Below, one piece after another: positions 33,005 to 41,734 of a stretch of 64,000 bases of DNA. The first letter of the stretch is position 1, and the number at the start of each line of letters is the position of its first letter. Source of the stretch: Archangium gephyra (lineage in GTDB: Bacteria; Myxococcota; Myxococcia; Myxococcales; Myxococcaceae); the NCBI RefSeq assembly GCF_001027285.1, contig NZ_CP011509.1, forward strand, positions 6,968,501 through 7,032,500, in the 5' to 3' direction. The notes beneath the pieces are model-generated. The model did no database searches, was not told where the DNA came from, and saw nothing but the letters and a program-made list of their open reading frames with translations. A program made the position numbers and the translations under genes.

Positions 33005-34077
33005 CACTTGCCCTCCGCCGCCTTGAGGGGAGGCGCCATCTCCGGCAGCACGGTGTCGTCCCACCCGACGTAGCGCACGCCATCGAGCTTCTCGTGCCCG
33101 TGGAACTCCAGGGCACCCACGGCGGAGGTGAGCTTCCTTCCGTCCGGCTTCCAGGCCGCGTACGGGTGGGAGCGGGTGAAGAACTCCAGCTCGCAGTTGG
33201 CCACGTCGCTCTGGGCCACGTGCACGTCCCAGCCCTGCGGATCCCTGTACGCGTAGCCCACCAGCGTCCGGGGATCGCACCAGGCGCGCCCCTTCACGGA
33301 CACGGTGGCCGAGGCCGCCTGGAAGAGCAGCTCGCCGGGACGCGGCGCCTCCAGCTTGGTGAACAGCATGCCGGGCATCTCGTGGAAGGTGTGCTTCGCC
33401 TTCGAGGTGCGCAGGTAGATGGGCGTGAGGCGCGGGCCGCGCTCACCCCGGGGACGCACGGTGAGGGCCTCCAGCCGGGCCTCTGCATCCTCGCGGAACG
33501 TCGGGACGTACAGCCACGTCAGCTCCTCGATGCGCCGGTGGCCCCACAGGTGCTTCTGCAGACCCGGAGCGCCGCGCACCTCCATGCGCTTGCCGTCCAC
33601 CGTGACGGTCCCGCTGAAGGTGATGTCGTCGTGCGAGTGGTTGACGTGCGTGGTCAACGGCAACAGGCCGGTTCCCCGCGGCGTGCGCCGGGCGGCCTCG
33701 GTGGACTCGGGGGTGTAGCGCAGATCCCACGCGATGGAGTGCCCACCCGAGGCGACACTGCCATGGCACTTGCCGGGCGACAGCTCCGCGTCCCCGATGC
33801 GGATGCCGAAGCGGCCCGGCGTCCCGGGATCGAAGGCGGAGATGGGATGGATGGCCTTCACCGCCACCGCGGGCCCGGTGGGCGACGCGCAGTCGAAGGC
33901 GGCGGCCCACAGCGTGGCCCGAGGCTCACCCGGTGCACCCGGGGCCGGGGTGAAGATCGTGTACCGCAACCACCAGGCGCGCTCGCCACCCGGGTCGAGC
34001 ACACACAGGAACCAGATCTCGAAGAACCCCGCCTGCTTCTTCCACCGCGGCAGGTTGGCTTGCTCGCTCGTCGGCAT
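33004..34077 (-). CDS. Lipocalin-like (CrtC/AttH-type) hypothetical protein
   Basis: A 357-residue protein with no signal peptide. It is almost all beta strand with repeating tryptophans. A GAPGLQKHLWGHRRIEELTWLYVP segment resembles the HxWG block of the AttH/CrtC lipocalin-like superfamily (carotenoid hydratase-like and tocopherol-cyclase-like barrels), and RFGIRIGDAELSPGKCHG and FSGTVTVDGK fit the first barrel. It likely binds a hydrophobic molecule, either as a chaperone or a cyclase/hydratase. It is first in a two-gene operon with the FAH gene. The family link is a pattern match by eye. Confidence 0.65.
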   Translation of the reverse strand: MPTSEQANLPRWKKQAGFFEIWFLCVLDPGGERAWWLRYTIFTPAPGAPGEPRATLWAAAFDCASPTGPAVAVKAIHPISAFDPGTPGRFGIRIGDAELSPGKCHGSVASGGHSIAWDLRYTPESTEAARRTPRGTGLLPLTTHVNHSHDDITFSGTVTVDGKRMEVRGAPGLQKHLWGHRRIEELTWLYVPTFREDAEARLEALTVRPRGERGPRLTPIYLRTSKAKHTFHEMPGMLFTKLEAPRPGELLFQAASATVSVKGRAWCDPRTLVGYAYRDPQGWDVHVAQSDVANCELEFFTRSHPYAAWKPDGRKLTSAVGALEFHGHEKLDGVRYVGWDDTVLPEMAPPLKAAEGK

Positions 34078-34164
34078 ACCGGCACCCCCCTATAACCTGA
34101 ACCCTCGACCTGAACCCTCGCAGAGCCGACGGGGCCCGGCAAGAACCGGTCGCGTCACGTGGCG

Positions 34165-34725
34165 TCAGGGCTTCGTTTCCGTCCAGGTGATGCGGAAGGT
34201 TACGCCCTCATCGTCAAAGTGGCGCAGCACCGCCTTCATGTTCAGATCACCCGCGCCGCGCGCCGAGCCCTGGACGATGCCATGCTTGAAGTGGCGCAGC
34301 AGGCCGCGCTCGTTCAACCACAGGTCCACCTCGCTGGGCCCCAGATCCGTGATGAGGGCCTCCTGGTAGTTGTTGCCCGCGCGGAAGTTCTGCCGCACGC
34401 GAGACAGTCTCCGCTTGGGATTCATCAGCCGCAGCACGCCGAAGATGGCGCGGCCCAGCATCGTCTCGCTGTACCCCTCGATGTGCCGCTCGCCGAGCAG
34501 CCGGAAGCCCTCCGCTTCCGACTTGTCCGGGTGCAACGATCTCGCCGCCAGGCCCACGCACCGCTCCCAGACCTCGACCGGGTAGGCCGGCATCAACCGC
34601 TTGTCCAGATCCAGCCCCGCCTGCTTCAGTTGCAGCTTGAGGGCGGGCGTGATCTTCGGACCGATTCCCCGGACGAAAAGCCCCTCGACGGTCTGATCGA
34701 AAACGAGTCTCTCGTTCTTCAACAT
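34165..34725 (-). CDS. DUF2378 / TIGR02265 family protein (copy 2)
   Basis: A 186-residue protein. The hallmark blocks are VFDQTVEGLFVRGIG, PALKLQLKQAGLDLDKRLMPAYPVEVWERC, RHIEGYSETMLGRAIFGVLRLMNPKRRL, FRAGNNYQEALI and FRITWTE. This is the more typical branch of the family; the copies at 10.2 and 47.2 kb belong to a shorter-motif branch. Role unknown. It lies just downstream of the truncated kinase that marks the left edge of the island. Confidence 0.9.
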   Translation of the reverse strand: MLKNERLVFDQTVEGLFVRGIGPKITPALKLQLKQAGLDLDKRLMPAYPVEVWERCVGLAARSLHPDKSEAEGFRLLGERHIEGYSETMLGRAIFGVLRLMNPKRRLSRVRQNFRAGNNYQEALITDLGPSEVDLWLNERGLLRHFKHGIVQGSARGAGDLNMKAVLRHFDDEGVTFRITWTETKP

Positions 34726-34840
34726 GGTGTTGCTTCCTTGCTGTGCCCAGACCCGTGGGTCAGGCCCCCTTGGCACGCAGGCACCCCACTTATGGCGTCA
34801 TGACCGCAGCCTACCATGGGACCCCTCGAGCGAGGTGGGT

Positions 34841-35699
34841 CTAGCCCGAGGCAGGGCCCGTCCACAAGCGGGGAGCCGCCTCCACCACCGCGAAGGCCGC
34901 CCCCCGTTGCGGTTGTAGCCCCGATGGCAACAGCTCCAGGCTGGCCCCGAAGGCCCGCAGCATCGACTGGGCGATCGTCAGGCCGAGCCCCGTGCCTCCC
35001 CGCTCGCGGGCCGTGGTGAAGAAGGCGTCGAAGACACGGGCCCGGTTGGACTCGGAGATGCCCTTGCCATCGTCGCGCACCACCACCCGTCCCCTCCCCT
35101 CCCCTTCCACGTCCGCCTCCAGCCGCACGTGCACCCCCTCGCCCCCATGCTGGGAGGCGTTGGTGATGAGCTGCCAGAGGATGTCCTCCAGCACCTCGGC
35201 GGGCAGGCCCAGGACGAGCCCCGCGGGCACGACCCCCACCTCCACGGCCAGCCCCTGAGCCCGGCCCCGCTCGGCCAGGGCCTCCAGCAACGGGGCCACC
35301 GCCGTCCGCGACGGACGGGCCACCAGCGAGTCCGCGCGGGCCAGCTCCAGCAGCCGCTGCACCAGCCGGGTGAGCCGCCGGGCATCCGCGTCGATGTTGG
35401 CGAGGAAGCGCTCGCGTTGCTCGGGGGACATGGCGTCGGCGCTGTCGCGCAGCAGTTCCACCGCGCCCTGGATGAGAGCAGCACCGCGCCCCAGACCCGC
35501 TCGCCCTCGAGCACCGGCAGCACCACCGTGACGCGCATCCCAGTGTCGCGGCTCAAGGAGGCGAGCGATGCGTCCTCGGGATCGGCGAGGCGTCGGCGCA
35601 GGACGCTGCGAGGCTCGCCGCGCAGGGCGCGCTGGACTCCTGGCGGGCCAGCAGCGTGGTCCCCAACCCTATGGAACTGCTGGCCTCCCTGGGCGTCCA
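34841..35699 (-). pseudogene. Truncated, deleted copy of the histidine-kinase gene
   Basis: This segment matches the intact kinase at 43.4-45.0 kb. It keeps a piece of the sensor region (VLRRRLADPEDASLASL), then joins directly to the dimerisation helix (MELLRDSADAMSPEQRER) and the complete ATPase domain (WQLITNASQHGGEG, RDDGKGIS, GGTGLGLTIAQSM). Compared with the intact gene, 331 bases are missing at about 35474, which shifts the frame, and a smaller deletion lies near 35690. The 5' part of the gene is absent. The final ~28 residues (PSGLQPQRGAAFAVVEAAPRLW) differ from those of the intact copy and look like an authentic kinase end, so this may be the original 3' end of the gene. A residual open frame 34841-35461 could still make an ATPase fragment. 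Confidence 0.85.
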
Positions 35700-35736
35700 C
35701 TCCATTTGGCTGAATGGAAATAAGGAAGGTCTTCCC

Positions 35737-37005
35737 TCAATCCTTAATCTCAGCAGAAGCAGGTGCCGAATCTGATGAATCCCTTAGCCGGAGAATCTCG
35801 CGCAACTCTTGCCCATCTCGTTGCGCACGAGTATTCCTGTCGGAAATATCGAACCACTCCTTCAACTCATCGAGGAAAAGCGATTCGGTTTGGGAGCCAG
35901 AGACGACGGGCAGCAACTCGTACTCGATCAAGTGCGCGAGGATCCACGTCATTGCGACTGCATGGGCCTGCTGGCCGAACTCCCTTCTGTATTCACTCAA
36001 CTGTTGATCGAGCACGTTTAGCAGACCCAGAGGGGTTTGGTGCTCCGTTTCGTACTTCTTGGGGAACACTTGCTCCAAGACTTTTTTCAATCGACGGAAG
36101 AGTTCCTCAGCCGCTCTGTGATGGGAATTCCACCGTTCGAATACCGCGTACAGCCGTTCGATCACTTCGCTCCGTTGCACAAACCCACTAACACCGGACC
36201 CAACCGGTGATGCATTCGGCTCAAAGCCTCGAACAACAAATTGTCCCGCCCCACGACCAACTGATAAGAATGCAGCATTAGCGAGGGCTGGAACGGTACG
36301 ATAAGGAAGAAAAATGTCCGTGAGGCAGAGTCGCCCGGAACCAGTAGACCCCAATGGATCCCGGTGCAGTTTGCGCAAATTACAGAAGTGACAGACAGGC
36401 AACAGATTGTAGGGGTGGCACGAGAACTGAGGATAAAGCGATTCCGGCAGGAAATGATCAAGTTCTGTTTGAATCTTGTTCCTATCCTGCGTGTAGTACG
36501 GCCCCTCGTCGCAGACGAAGCAGATCGGTCCACCATTCGTGGCGACGAACTCCCGCAGGAAGTCTTGTGACGAGTAGTTCTTGGCGTCAGAGAAGAAACA
36601 CCCAGGGATCGTGTTGCGGCGGAACTCGATGTAGAACATCCGCAGGAACTCGGCCCCATTCTTTTGCCAGTCTGACGCGCCTTTCTCGTCGAATGGCGTG
36701 ACATCTCCGCGCGCAGTTTTCAGGAATTGGAGCGCCTCGCGTCTCCTTGGCCGCAACCAGAGAAGCTTATCCGCGCGAGTGCCTCCAGCGAATCCTTCAA
36801 GCGCGGCGTGTCGTGTACTACCACGCCAAAGCCAACGAGCGATCTCCTTGCTACGTTGACCATACCTGCGCAGCAGAAACGCCTCGCACCCTGTTTCGGT
36901 GAGCGTTGATTCATGGCTCGCATATCGAAGGAGCGAAAATTGGAGCAGTACAACCTCGCGCAGGTGCTGTTCTGCAGAAGGAGGGAGATAGGCAGAGTGC
37001 AGCAT
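35737..37005 (-). CDS. HNH endonuclease, likely effector of the defense operon
   Basis: A 422-residue protein and the last gene of the operon. A zinc-ribbon HNH core is complete: CFVC (C162, C165), LDHFLPES (D183, H184), HPYNLLPVC (N200, C205) and CNLRKLHRD (C208, H214). The flanking regions are helical and unnamed. HNH proteins of this layout pair with RecF/SbcC-like ATPases in Septu-type defense and retron effector modules; here the ATPase gene lies directly upstream, 2 bases before this ATG. CGGGAGAG provides a ribosome site 8 bases before 37005. With no HsdR in the operon, this is the most likely DNA- or RNA-cutting component. Confidence 0.88.
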   Translation of the reverse strand: MLHSAYLPPSAEQHLREVVLLQFSLLRYASHESTLTETGCEAFLLRRYGQRSKEIARWLWRGSTRHAALEGFAGGTRADKLLWLRPRRREALQFLKTARGDVTPFDEKGASDWQKNGAEFLRMFYIEFRRNTIPGCFFSDAKNYSSQDFLREFVATNGGPICFVCDEGPYYTQDRNKIQTELDHFLPESLYPQFSCHPYNLLPVCHFCNLRKLHRDPLGSTGSGRLCLTDIFLPYRTVPALANAAFLSVGRGAGQFVVRGFEPNASPVGSGVSGFVQRSEVIERLYAVFERWNSHHRAAEELFRRLKKVLEQVFPKKYETEHQTPLGLLNVLDQQLSEYRREFGQQAHAVAMTWILAHLIEYELLPVVSGSQTESLFLDELKEWFDISDRNTRAQRDGQELREILRLRDSSDSAPASAEIKD

Positions 37006-37007
37006 AC

Positions 37008-38531
37008 TCAACTCTCCCGCGGCAGCACTGACCTGAGCCGATAACTCCAATATCCAGGTCCAACTTGACCCTGGAGAACCCTGAGTTGTTTCGTGTTCTC
37101 CTCGGTCGGGTTTTCAAGATAGCGCCGAATGGCTTCGTTGACCCGCTGGATCCCCCTTTCTCCAGAGGCATACGGAGCCTCGAAAACATGCACCAATACG
37201 TCGCTAGGATCAGAGGCCAGAGTCTTAAACGAGGGGGGGTGTGCGAACCGGGTATAGCGCCCCTTTCTCTCAAACACGACCACGTCCTCCCGGGGGACAT
37301 CGGTCAATGTGATGCTTGAGTGAGTGGCCATGAGCACGTGACTATCCTGCTCTGCGAGCACTGCGTTCAACAGGCTCCCGATCCGCCGCTTCCACGAGTC
37401 GTTGAAGTGCACCTCCGGCTCGTCAAGCAGGATGAGTCCCTCCATATGACCGAGCAGCGGGAATAGCGCCATTCGTCCTAGAAAGCTCCTCTCACCGTCG
37501 CTCAACTCGTCGAATAGGAGGAGTGGCGGCCGCGCCCCGCCGTCGTCCTCGGATGATGGCTGTCGAGACAGGAATAGGTTTACCTCTGTTAAGACAGCAT
37601 CTTCTCCTTCAACGGGGTCCATCAATCTATTAAGGCTGCGGAAGAGTTCTAGCGCTCCGGGTGGCTGGCCAGGCAGATCGAGTAATCCTCGTGCAGTGGT
37701 TTGTGGATCCACTCCGAGGTCGAAGACAAGTAGGCGCTCGCTTCCCTGGCGCACGGCTCTCGTACTTCTGCGAGCCAATGTTCGGACGAATTCCATGTCC
37801 TCTTCACGAGTGAGCCCAGTTAGTAAACGGAAGCGCAACGAGAATCCTTGGAGGTCCTCCATGCGCACGGCATCCAGCACGCCCTGAAGGCGGCGCCGCT
37901 TAACGGGACCACCATCAGCTAAATCGGCCAACATACCGCAGAGGGAAACTAGAGGCAGCCTCTTCGTCCGAATGAGTTGAAACCTGCTCCGCTCGCGTGG
38001 ATTGCCCTCAGAGGAAGAACGGCTCGGCGAGACACCGGGAACCTCGCGAAACATTTGCTCCTCCGGTGTCATCCCCTCCGGCAGGGTCGACCGACTACCG
38101 AACTGACTCGCCTCGCGCTCGGTCAATAACTGCCACTCGACCTCGCTGCCCGTTGTGAAGACAATTACTCGTGGAGGCAGAAGCTCGGCGCGCGGGCTAT
38201 CCTCGTGACCATCGACCAAGATCCGAAGCGGTCGCGTTTGGCCTACTTGACCGCCCGCGTCTGGTTCCGGCAGGTTCGACCAAGAGATGCGTGCTGGGAC
38301 ACCACCCAGCTTCATGGTGTATTCAAGCGCGAATGGGAAAGAAACTTGGCGGTCGGCATCGAGTTGCAGCAGCACGTCGACGAGGGCCCGGAGCACCGTT
38401 GATTTCCCGGTGCCATTCACCCCTACTAAGAAGTTGAGGGAGTAGGGTGCTTCTGTCTCGGCAGTATCGAAAACGATGTCGACGTCCCGAAGCACGCGGT
38501 ACTCGCCGATGTAAAAGTTGAGGAGCTTCAT
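37008..38531 (-). CDS. AAA ATPase (OLD/RecF-like), restriction-system associated
   Basis: A 507-residue ATPase with a split ABC-type core: Walker A GVNGTGKST (residues 36-44), signature LSDGERSFL, Walker B GLILLDEPEVHF and the switch histidine in MATHSS. The arms between Walker A and the signature are short and not a long coiled coil, so it is closer to the OLD/AAA_21 group than to SbcC. It opens MKLLNFYIGEYRVLRDVDIVF. The ATG overlaps the stop of the second methylase gene (ATGA), so it is translationally coupled. It probably senses or gates the HNH nuclease encoded next. The open frame upstream of 38531 is non-coding. Confidence 0.92.
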   Translation of the reverse strand: MKLLNFYIGEYRVLRDVDIVFDTAETEAPYSLNFLVGVNGTGKSTVLRALVDVLLQLDADRQVSFPFALEYTMKLGGVPARISWSNLPEPDAGGQVGQTRPLRILVDGHEDSPRAELLPPRVIVFTTGSEVEWQLLTEREASQFGSRSTLPEGMTPEEQMFREVPGVSPSRSSSEGNPRERSRFQLIRTKRLPLVSLCGMLADLADGGPVKRRRLQGVLDAVRMEDLQGFSLRFRLLTGLTREEDMEFVRTLARRSTRAVRQGSERLLVFDLGVDPQTTARGLLDLPGQPPGALELFRSLNRLMDPVEGEDAVLTEVNLFLSRQPSSEDDGGARPPLLLFDELSDGERSFLGRMALFPLLGHMEGLILLDEPEVHFNDSWKRRIGSLLNAVLAEQDSHVLMATHSSITLTDVPREDVVVFERKGRYTRFAHPPSFKTLASDPSDVLVHVFEAPYASGERGIQRVNEAIRRYLENPTEENTKQLRVLQGQVGPGYWSYRLRSVLPRES

Positions 38532-40456
38532 TTGCCGCCCTCGTTCTCGACGCTGTCTTCCTCGAAATTCCACCGGTCACGCTCTGTAACACGGCGGTAA
38601 TACGTCCTAGGCTCTAAGGATTGGCCGTCCGCGATAGAAACCTTGACCACTAGACCCATTCGCTCAAGCAGGCTCAAAGTGGATGCGTTTGAATCTCCGA
38701 CATCGGTGGGGCCGAACCTCGCCGCAGTTCGGTACATTGTGCGAGGTGGGTTCATTGGTTCGATCGTAGTGACCTGCGCTGAAACCACCTCCCATATCCT
38801 GTGCTGCTCCCAGCCCAATCTTCCAAGCAAGGTCAGTTGTTCAAGGCCTCCCTCCCAAAGCGGCTCGGGGTACACGTCTCCTGTTACGGGGGGCCGCTCC
38901 AGCCGACCCATGAGCAGGTGAATTCGTTCGAGCAACTCGCGCTGGTGTCGGCTGATCGCTGCGAGAATGCGAGCTGGAGGTACATCAGCCTGAGTGTCCG
39001 GCTGGACTGTGATGTACCTCTGGGGGCGTAATTCATAGGCATTGGCACGCAGGGCCCTACTGGGAATGGTCACTCCAAGGAGGCGTCCGTCAGCCGAAAT
39101 AACAATAGCTTGGTTCTTTTCTTCGCCACTGTATATGTTTGAGGAACTCAAAGCCGAGGCGCTGTCTCTGGACAGTCGGAGTTCAGCAGAACTCTCTTCC
39201 TCCGGTTCTCCTTCTGAAAGAGGAATGTTCAGGTTAATGTGCTGGCCACGCTCAAGGTGGATCGCCTGCACCCACAGCGATGTCACCCGGCTGCGACTGC
39301 GGAGTTCGACGGTACGGACGGCCCCCCCGTTCACGCCCTCAATAAGGTAACCCAGTGATCTCGATTCTGCCGAAAGGCGTCTGACGCTCAAGATTGGATA
39401 GTCGCCAGCCGGGAACGACGAACTGCCGCTGCCACGGGCTAAAAGCGCATGCTCGATTAGTACGAGATCGTTGGGTTCTCGCGGTCGCTGTGTCAGTTCC
39501 CTGGCTCGACCGGCGCGATACCCGTCATCTTGGAGTTGGAAAAACCACGTCCGATGGCTGTCCTGTGGCTTGAGTCTATCAACGAGAATCAGATGGGTCT
39601 GCGTCAGACTGAACGGCTGGAAGGCATCTCGAGGCAAGGACACGACACCCAACAGTGAGCAGTCGTCCACAAGTTGCTTGCGCAGTACGATCTCAGCACC
39701 GTCCTCCCGGTAAAGAACACCGCTCGGCACAAGGACCGCAGCTCGCCCTCCCTCTCGCAAGCAACGCACAGCTAAGAGCGTCAGAGCAACCTCGCTCCGG
39801 TTCGCGCGGGAGATGCCAAGAGTCCTGAGAACCAGTTCTTCGGATTGTGGGATTCCAAAGGACGGGTTCATGAGGATCCGATCGAAACGCTGGTCCGAGA
39901 GGTTCCCGCCGGGACCGAATGCATCAAGGGCATTGTCTGCCAAGATTCGGATATTCCGGGCGCCGTGGAGTGTTGCATTCGCCAAAGCTAACCGCGCCCA
40001 CTCCACGGAAATGTCGACTCCAATGGTCGCGCCGGAAGCCTCGGAATCCTTCAATCGCTGGACGAGGAACCCGCCGCTGCCACATGAGAGATCAGCGAGG
40101 TCGTGCTCCGCGCGAACGTCGGCCAGCCGTGACATCGTGCGAACAAGGTGCCTCGGTGTCGGGTAGCGGCGGCCAGCGATCATCTCCGTCAGCCAAAAGA
40201 GAACGTGCTCATTTAAAAGCGTAGCTGAGCCACCAACTGCCTGAGCTGCGGCTCGAAGCGAGACAACCAAATCGTCTACCACCAAGTTGTTGCCGCGAGG
40301 ATATCTTGCTTGAAGCATCTCGGGCCCTTGATGAGCTCGACTTTCCATCCGTAACAGAAGCGCTGCAACATGTTCGATGATGGTCAGGTCGTCGGCCACG
40401 CCAACTCGGTCAAATGCCGACCACACCTTCTTCAGTTCGGATTTCACGTCCGACAT
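38528..40456 (-). CDS. Second N6-methylase-like protein with altered catalytic motif
   Basis: A 642-residue protein resembling HsdM, with a SAM-binding motif I (LADLSCGSGGFL, ~121-131) and a motif IV reading NPSF (197-200). The usual motif is NPPF or DPPY; the second proline is replaced by serine. The C-terminal ~300 residues are unlike HsdM and contain a predicted beta/helical region (REPNDLVLIEHALL, YRRVTERDRW) that may be a specificity or interaction domain. It starts 3 bases after the end of the S-subunit gene and overlaps the ATPase gene by 4 bases. It could be a second active methylase, or a degenerate one acting as a modification sensor. The motif change makes the second option worth testing. 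Confidence 0.85.
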   Translation of the reverse strand: MSDVKSELKKVWSAFDRVGVADDLTIIEHVAALLLRMESRAHQGPEMLQARYPRGNNLVVDDLVVSLRAAAQAVGGSATLLNEHVLFWLTEMIAGRRYPTPRHLVRTMSRLADVRAEHDLADLSCGSGGFLVQRLKDSEASGATIGVDISVEWARLALANATLHGARNIRILADNALDAFGPGGNLSDQRFDRILMNPSFGIPQSEELVLRTLGISRANRSEVALTLLAVRCLREGGRAAVLVPSGVLYREDGAEIVLRKQLVDDCSLLGVVSLPRDAFQPFSLTQTHLILVDRLKPQDSHRTWFFQLQDDGYRAGRARELTQRPREPNDLVLIEHALLARGSGSSSFPAGDYPILSVRRLSAESRSLGYLIEGVNGGAVRTVELRSRSRVTSLWVQAIHLERGQHINLNIPLSEGEPEEESSAELRLSRDSASALSSSNIYSGEEKNQAIVISADGRLLGVTIPSRALRANAYELRPQRYITVQPDTQADVPPARILAAISRHQRELLERIHLLMGRLERPPVTGDVYPEPLWEGGLEQLTLLGRLGWEQHRIWEVVSAQVTTIEPMNPPRTMYRTAARFGPTDVGDSNASTLSLLERMGLVVKVSIADGQSLEPRTYYRRVTERDRWNFEEDSVENEGGK

Positions 40457-40459
40457 ACG

Positions 40460-41734
40460 TTAGAGCTCTCCGTGGATGGCTCGCTCCAAGATCGATTGCT
40501 CCAGCTGACCCAACAACGCCTTGTCGACCACATACGATTCGTGGATGTGCCTCAAATTAGTTACGAGATCATCAAGGTATGAGTCAATTGACCGCTGTTC
40601 GGAGCGTGACGGCAACCAAATCTTAAGCTCATTCAAGGTCCGCAAGTTGATGTTACGCAAGGTGGCCCCGGGCGCATTTCGCTCCAGCTCTACACGGTGG
40701 TAGCGCAGTTGCCAGAACAAGAAGCCTGTATCGAGCTGAGCCGTGTCCGGGTTAATACCGACTAGACTATCTGGGAAGCAAGCCTCCATATTGAGGATGC
40801 CGAGCGCCCCAATAGTTGCGGCGATACTAATTACCAAAGTCCCTTTGGGGAACACACGACTCACGGACACACCTTCTGGATTGAGCGTATCCATGGAGTC
40901 GATAATGTACTTGTTGAACTCGCCAGGCAGGTTCTGAATCTGAACCCATGGCATGGTCCCACCGAAGAACTTTGGGTCGTTCCTTGGCCTTGCCGAGAAC
41001 CGTCCTCGCGCGAGAGTGGCGACCTCATGGAGCTGTTTGACTACTCGCTGCTGGGAAATGCGAGGTGCCGCTGCGGGACCAAATATCTCTGCAAGGGCTG
41101 CGGGAAGCACGCGCGCCGTATCGGCATGGATGCGGGCCAAGTACTCCCGAGCCTCACCGATTTCGGTCATGTAGGATGAGACGCGCTCAAGTAATTGACG
41201 CTGGACCGTGAGCGAGCCCGGAACTGGGATGAGGACACTTCGTAAGAAGTCCTCCGGCACACGCTGCTGACCCACTGCACCCTGAAAGTGGTTCATAGCT
41301 TCGCGCCGAAACGACAGTCGCCTCAGGTAGATGTGGATCCAGCCGGGGAGAACATTCTGCCTGGGTCGGAGGACATGGAACTCGGTGGAACCGAAGCCGA
41401 TCCCGTCGAGCAGACCGGTGGCTATCGCGCACTTCCCGTTCTGCATTGAGGGAGTGATCTTGGCGAAGAGGACATCGCCCTCTCGAAAGAAAGTGAAACC
41501 CTTGGCAACCGCCGAGAACGGCCGCACCTCAACAGCTTCGATGGTGCCGCGGACCTCGTCAATGCCCTGCATGGGAAGGTACGACACCAGTGATTCGCCG
41601 GGAAGGTTCAGGCGCGGTGGCCGCCTCGGGTTTATCTCGGTGACTTCCCCGAGCGTGCGCCACTGCCAGCCTGCGGGCAATGGTGCATCCCCAATGCCCG
41701 GGGACTCGCGGCTCTCGAAGCCCTTGTCACTCAC
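40460..41734 (-). CDS. hsdS: Type I restriction-modification specificity subunit
   Basis: A 424-residue protein with two target-recognition domains, at about 20-180 (GWQWRTLGEVTEINPR, FREGDVLFAKITPSMQNGKCAIA) and 235-400 (VATLARGRFSARPRND, FPKGTLVISIAATIGALGI). Each is followed by a helical spacer (LTVQRQLLERVSSYM; SRSEQRSIDSYLDDLV). This is the classic type I S architecture recognising a bipartite site. The ATG overlaps the stop of the methylase gene (ATGA). It would direct the M subunit, and perhaps the second methylase-like protein, to DNA. Confidence 0.95.
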   Translation of the reverse strand: MSDKGFESRESPGIGDAPLPAGWQWRTLGEVTEINPRRPPRLNLPGESLVSYLPMQGIDEVRGTIEAVEVRPFSAVAKGFTFFREGDVLFAKITPSMQNGKCAIATGLLDGIGFGSTEFHVLRPRQNVLPGWIHIYLRRLSFRREAMNHFQGAVGQQRVPEDFLRSVLIPVPGSLTVQRQLLERVSSYMTEIGEAREYLARIHADTARVLPAALAEIFGPAAAPRISQQRVVKQLHEVATLARGRFSARPRNDPKFFGGTMPWVQIQNLPGEFNKYIIDSMDTLNPEGVSVSRVFPKGTLVISIAATIGALGILNMEACFPDSLVGINPDTAQLDTGFLFWQLRYHRVELERNAPGATLRNINLRTLNELKIWLPSRSEQRSIDSYLDDLVTNLRHIHESYVVDKALLGQLEQSILERAIHGEL

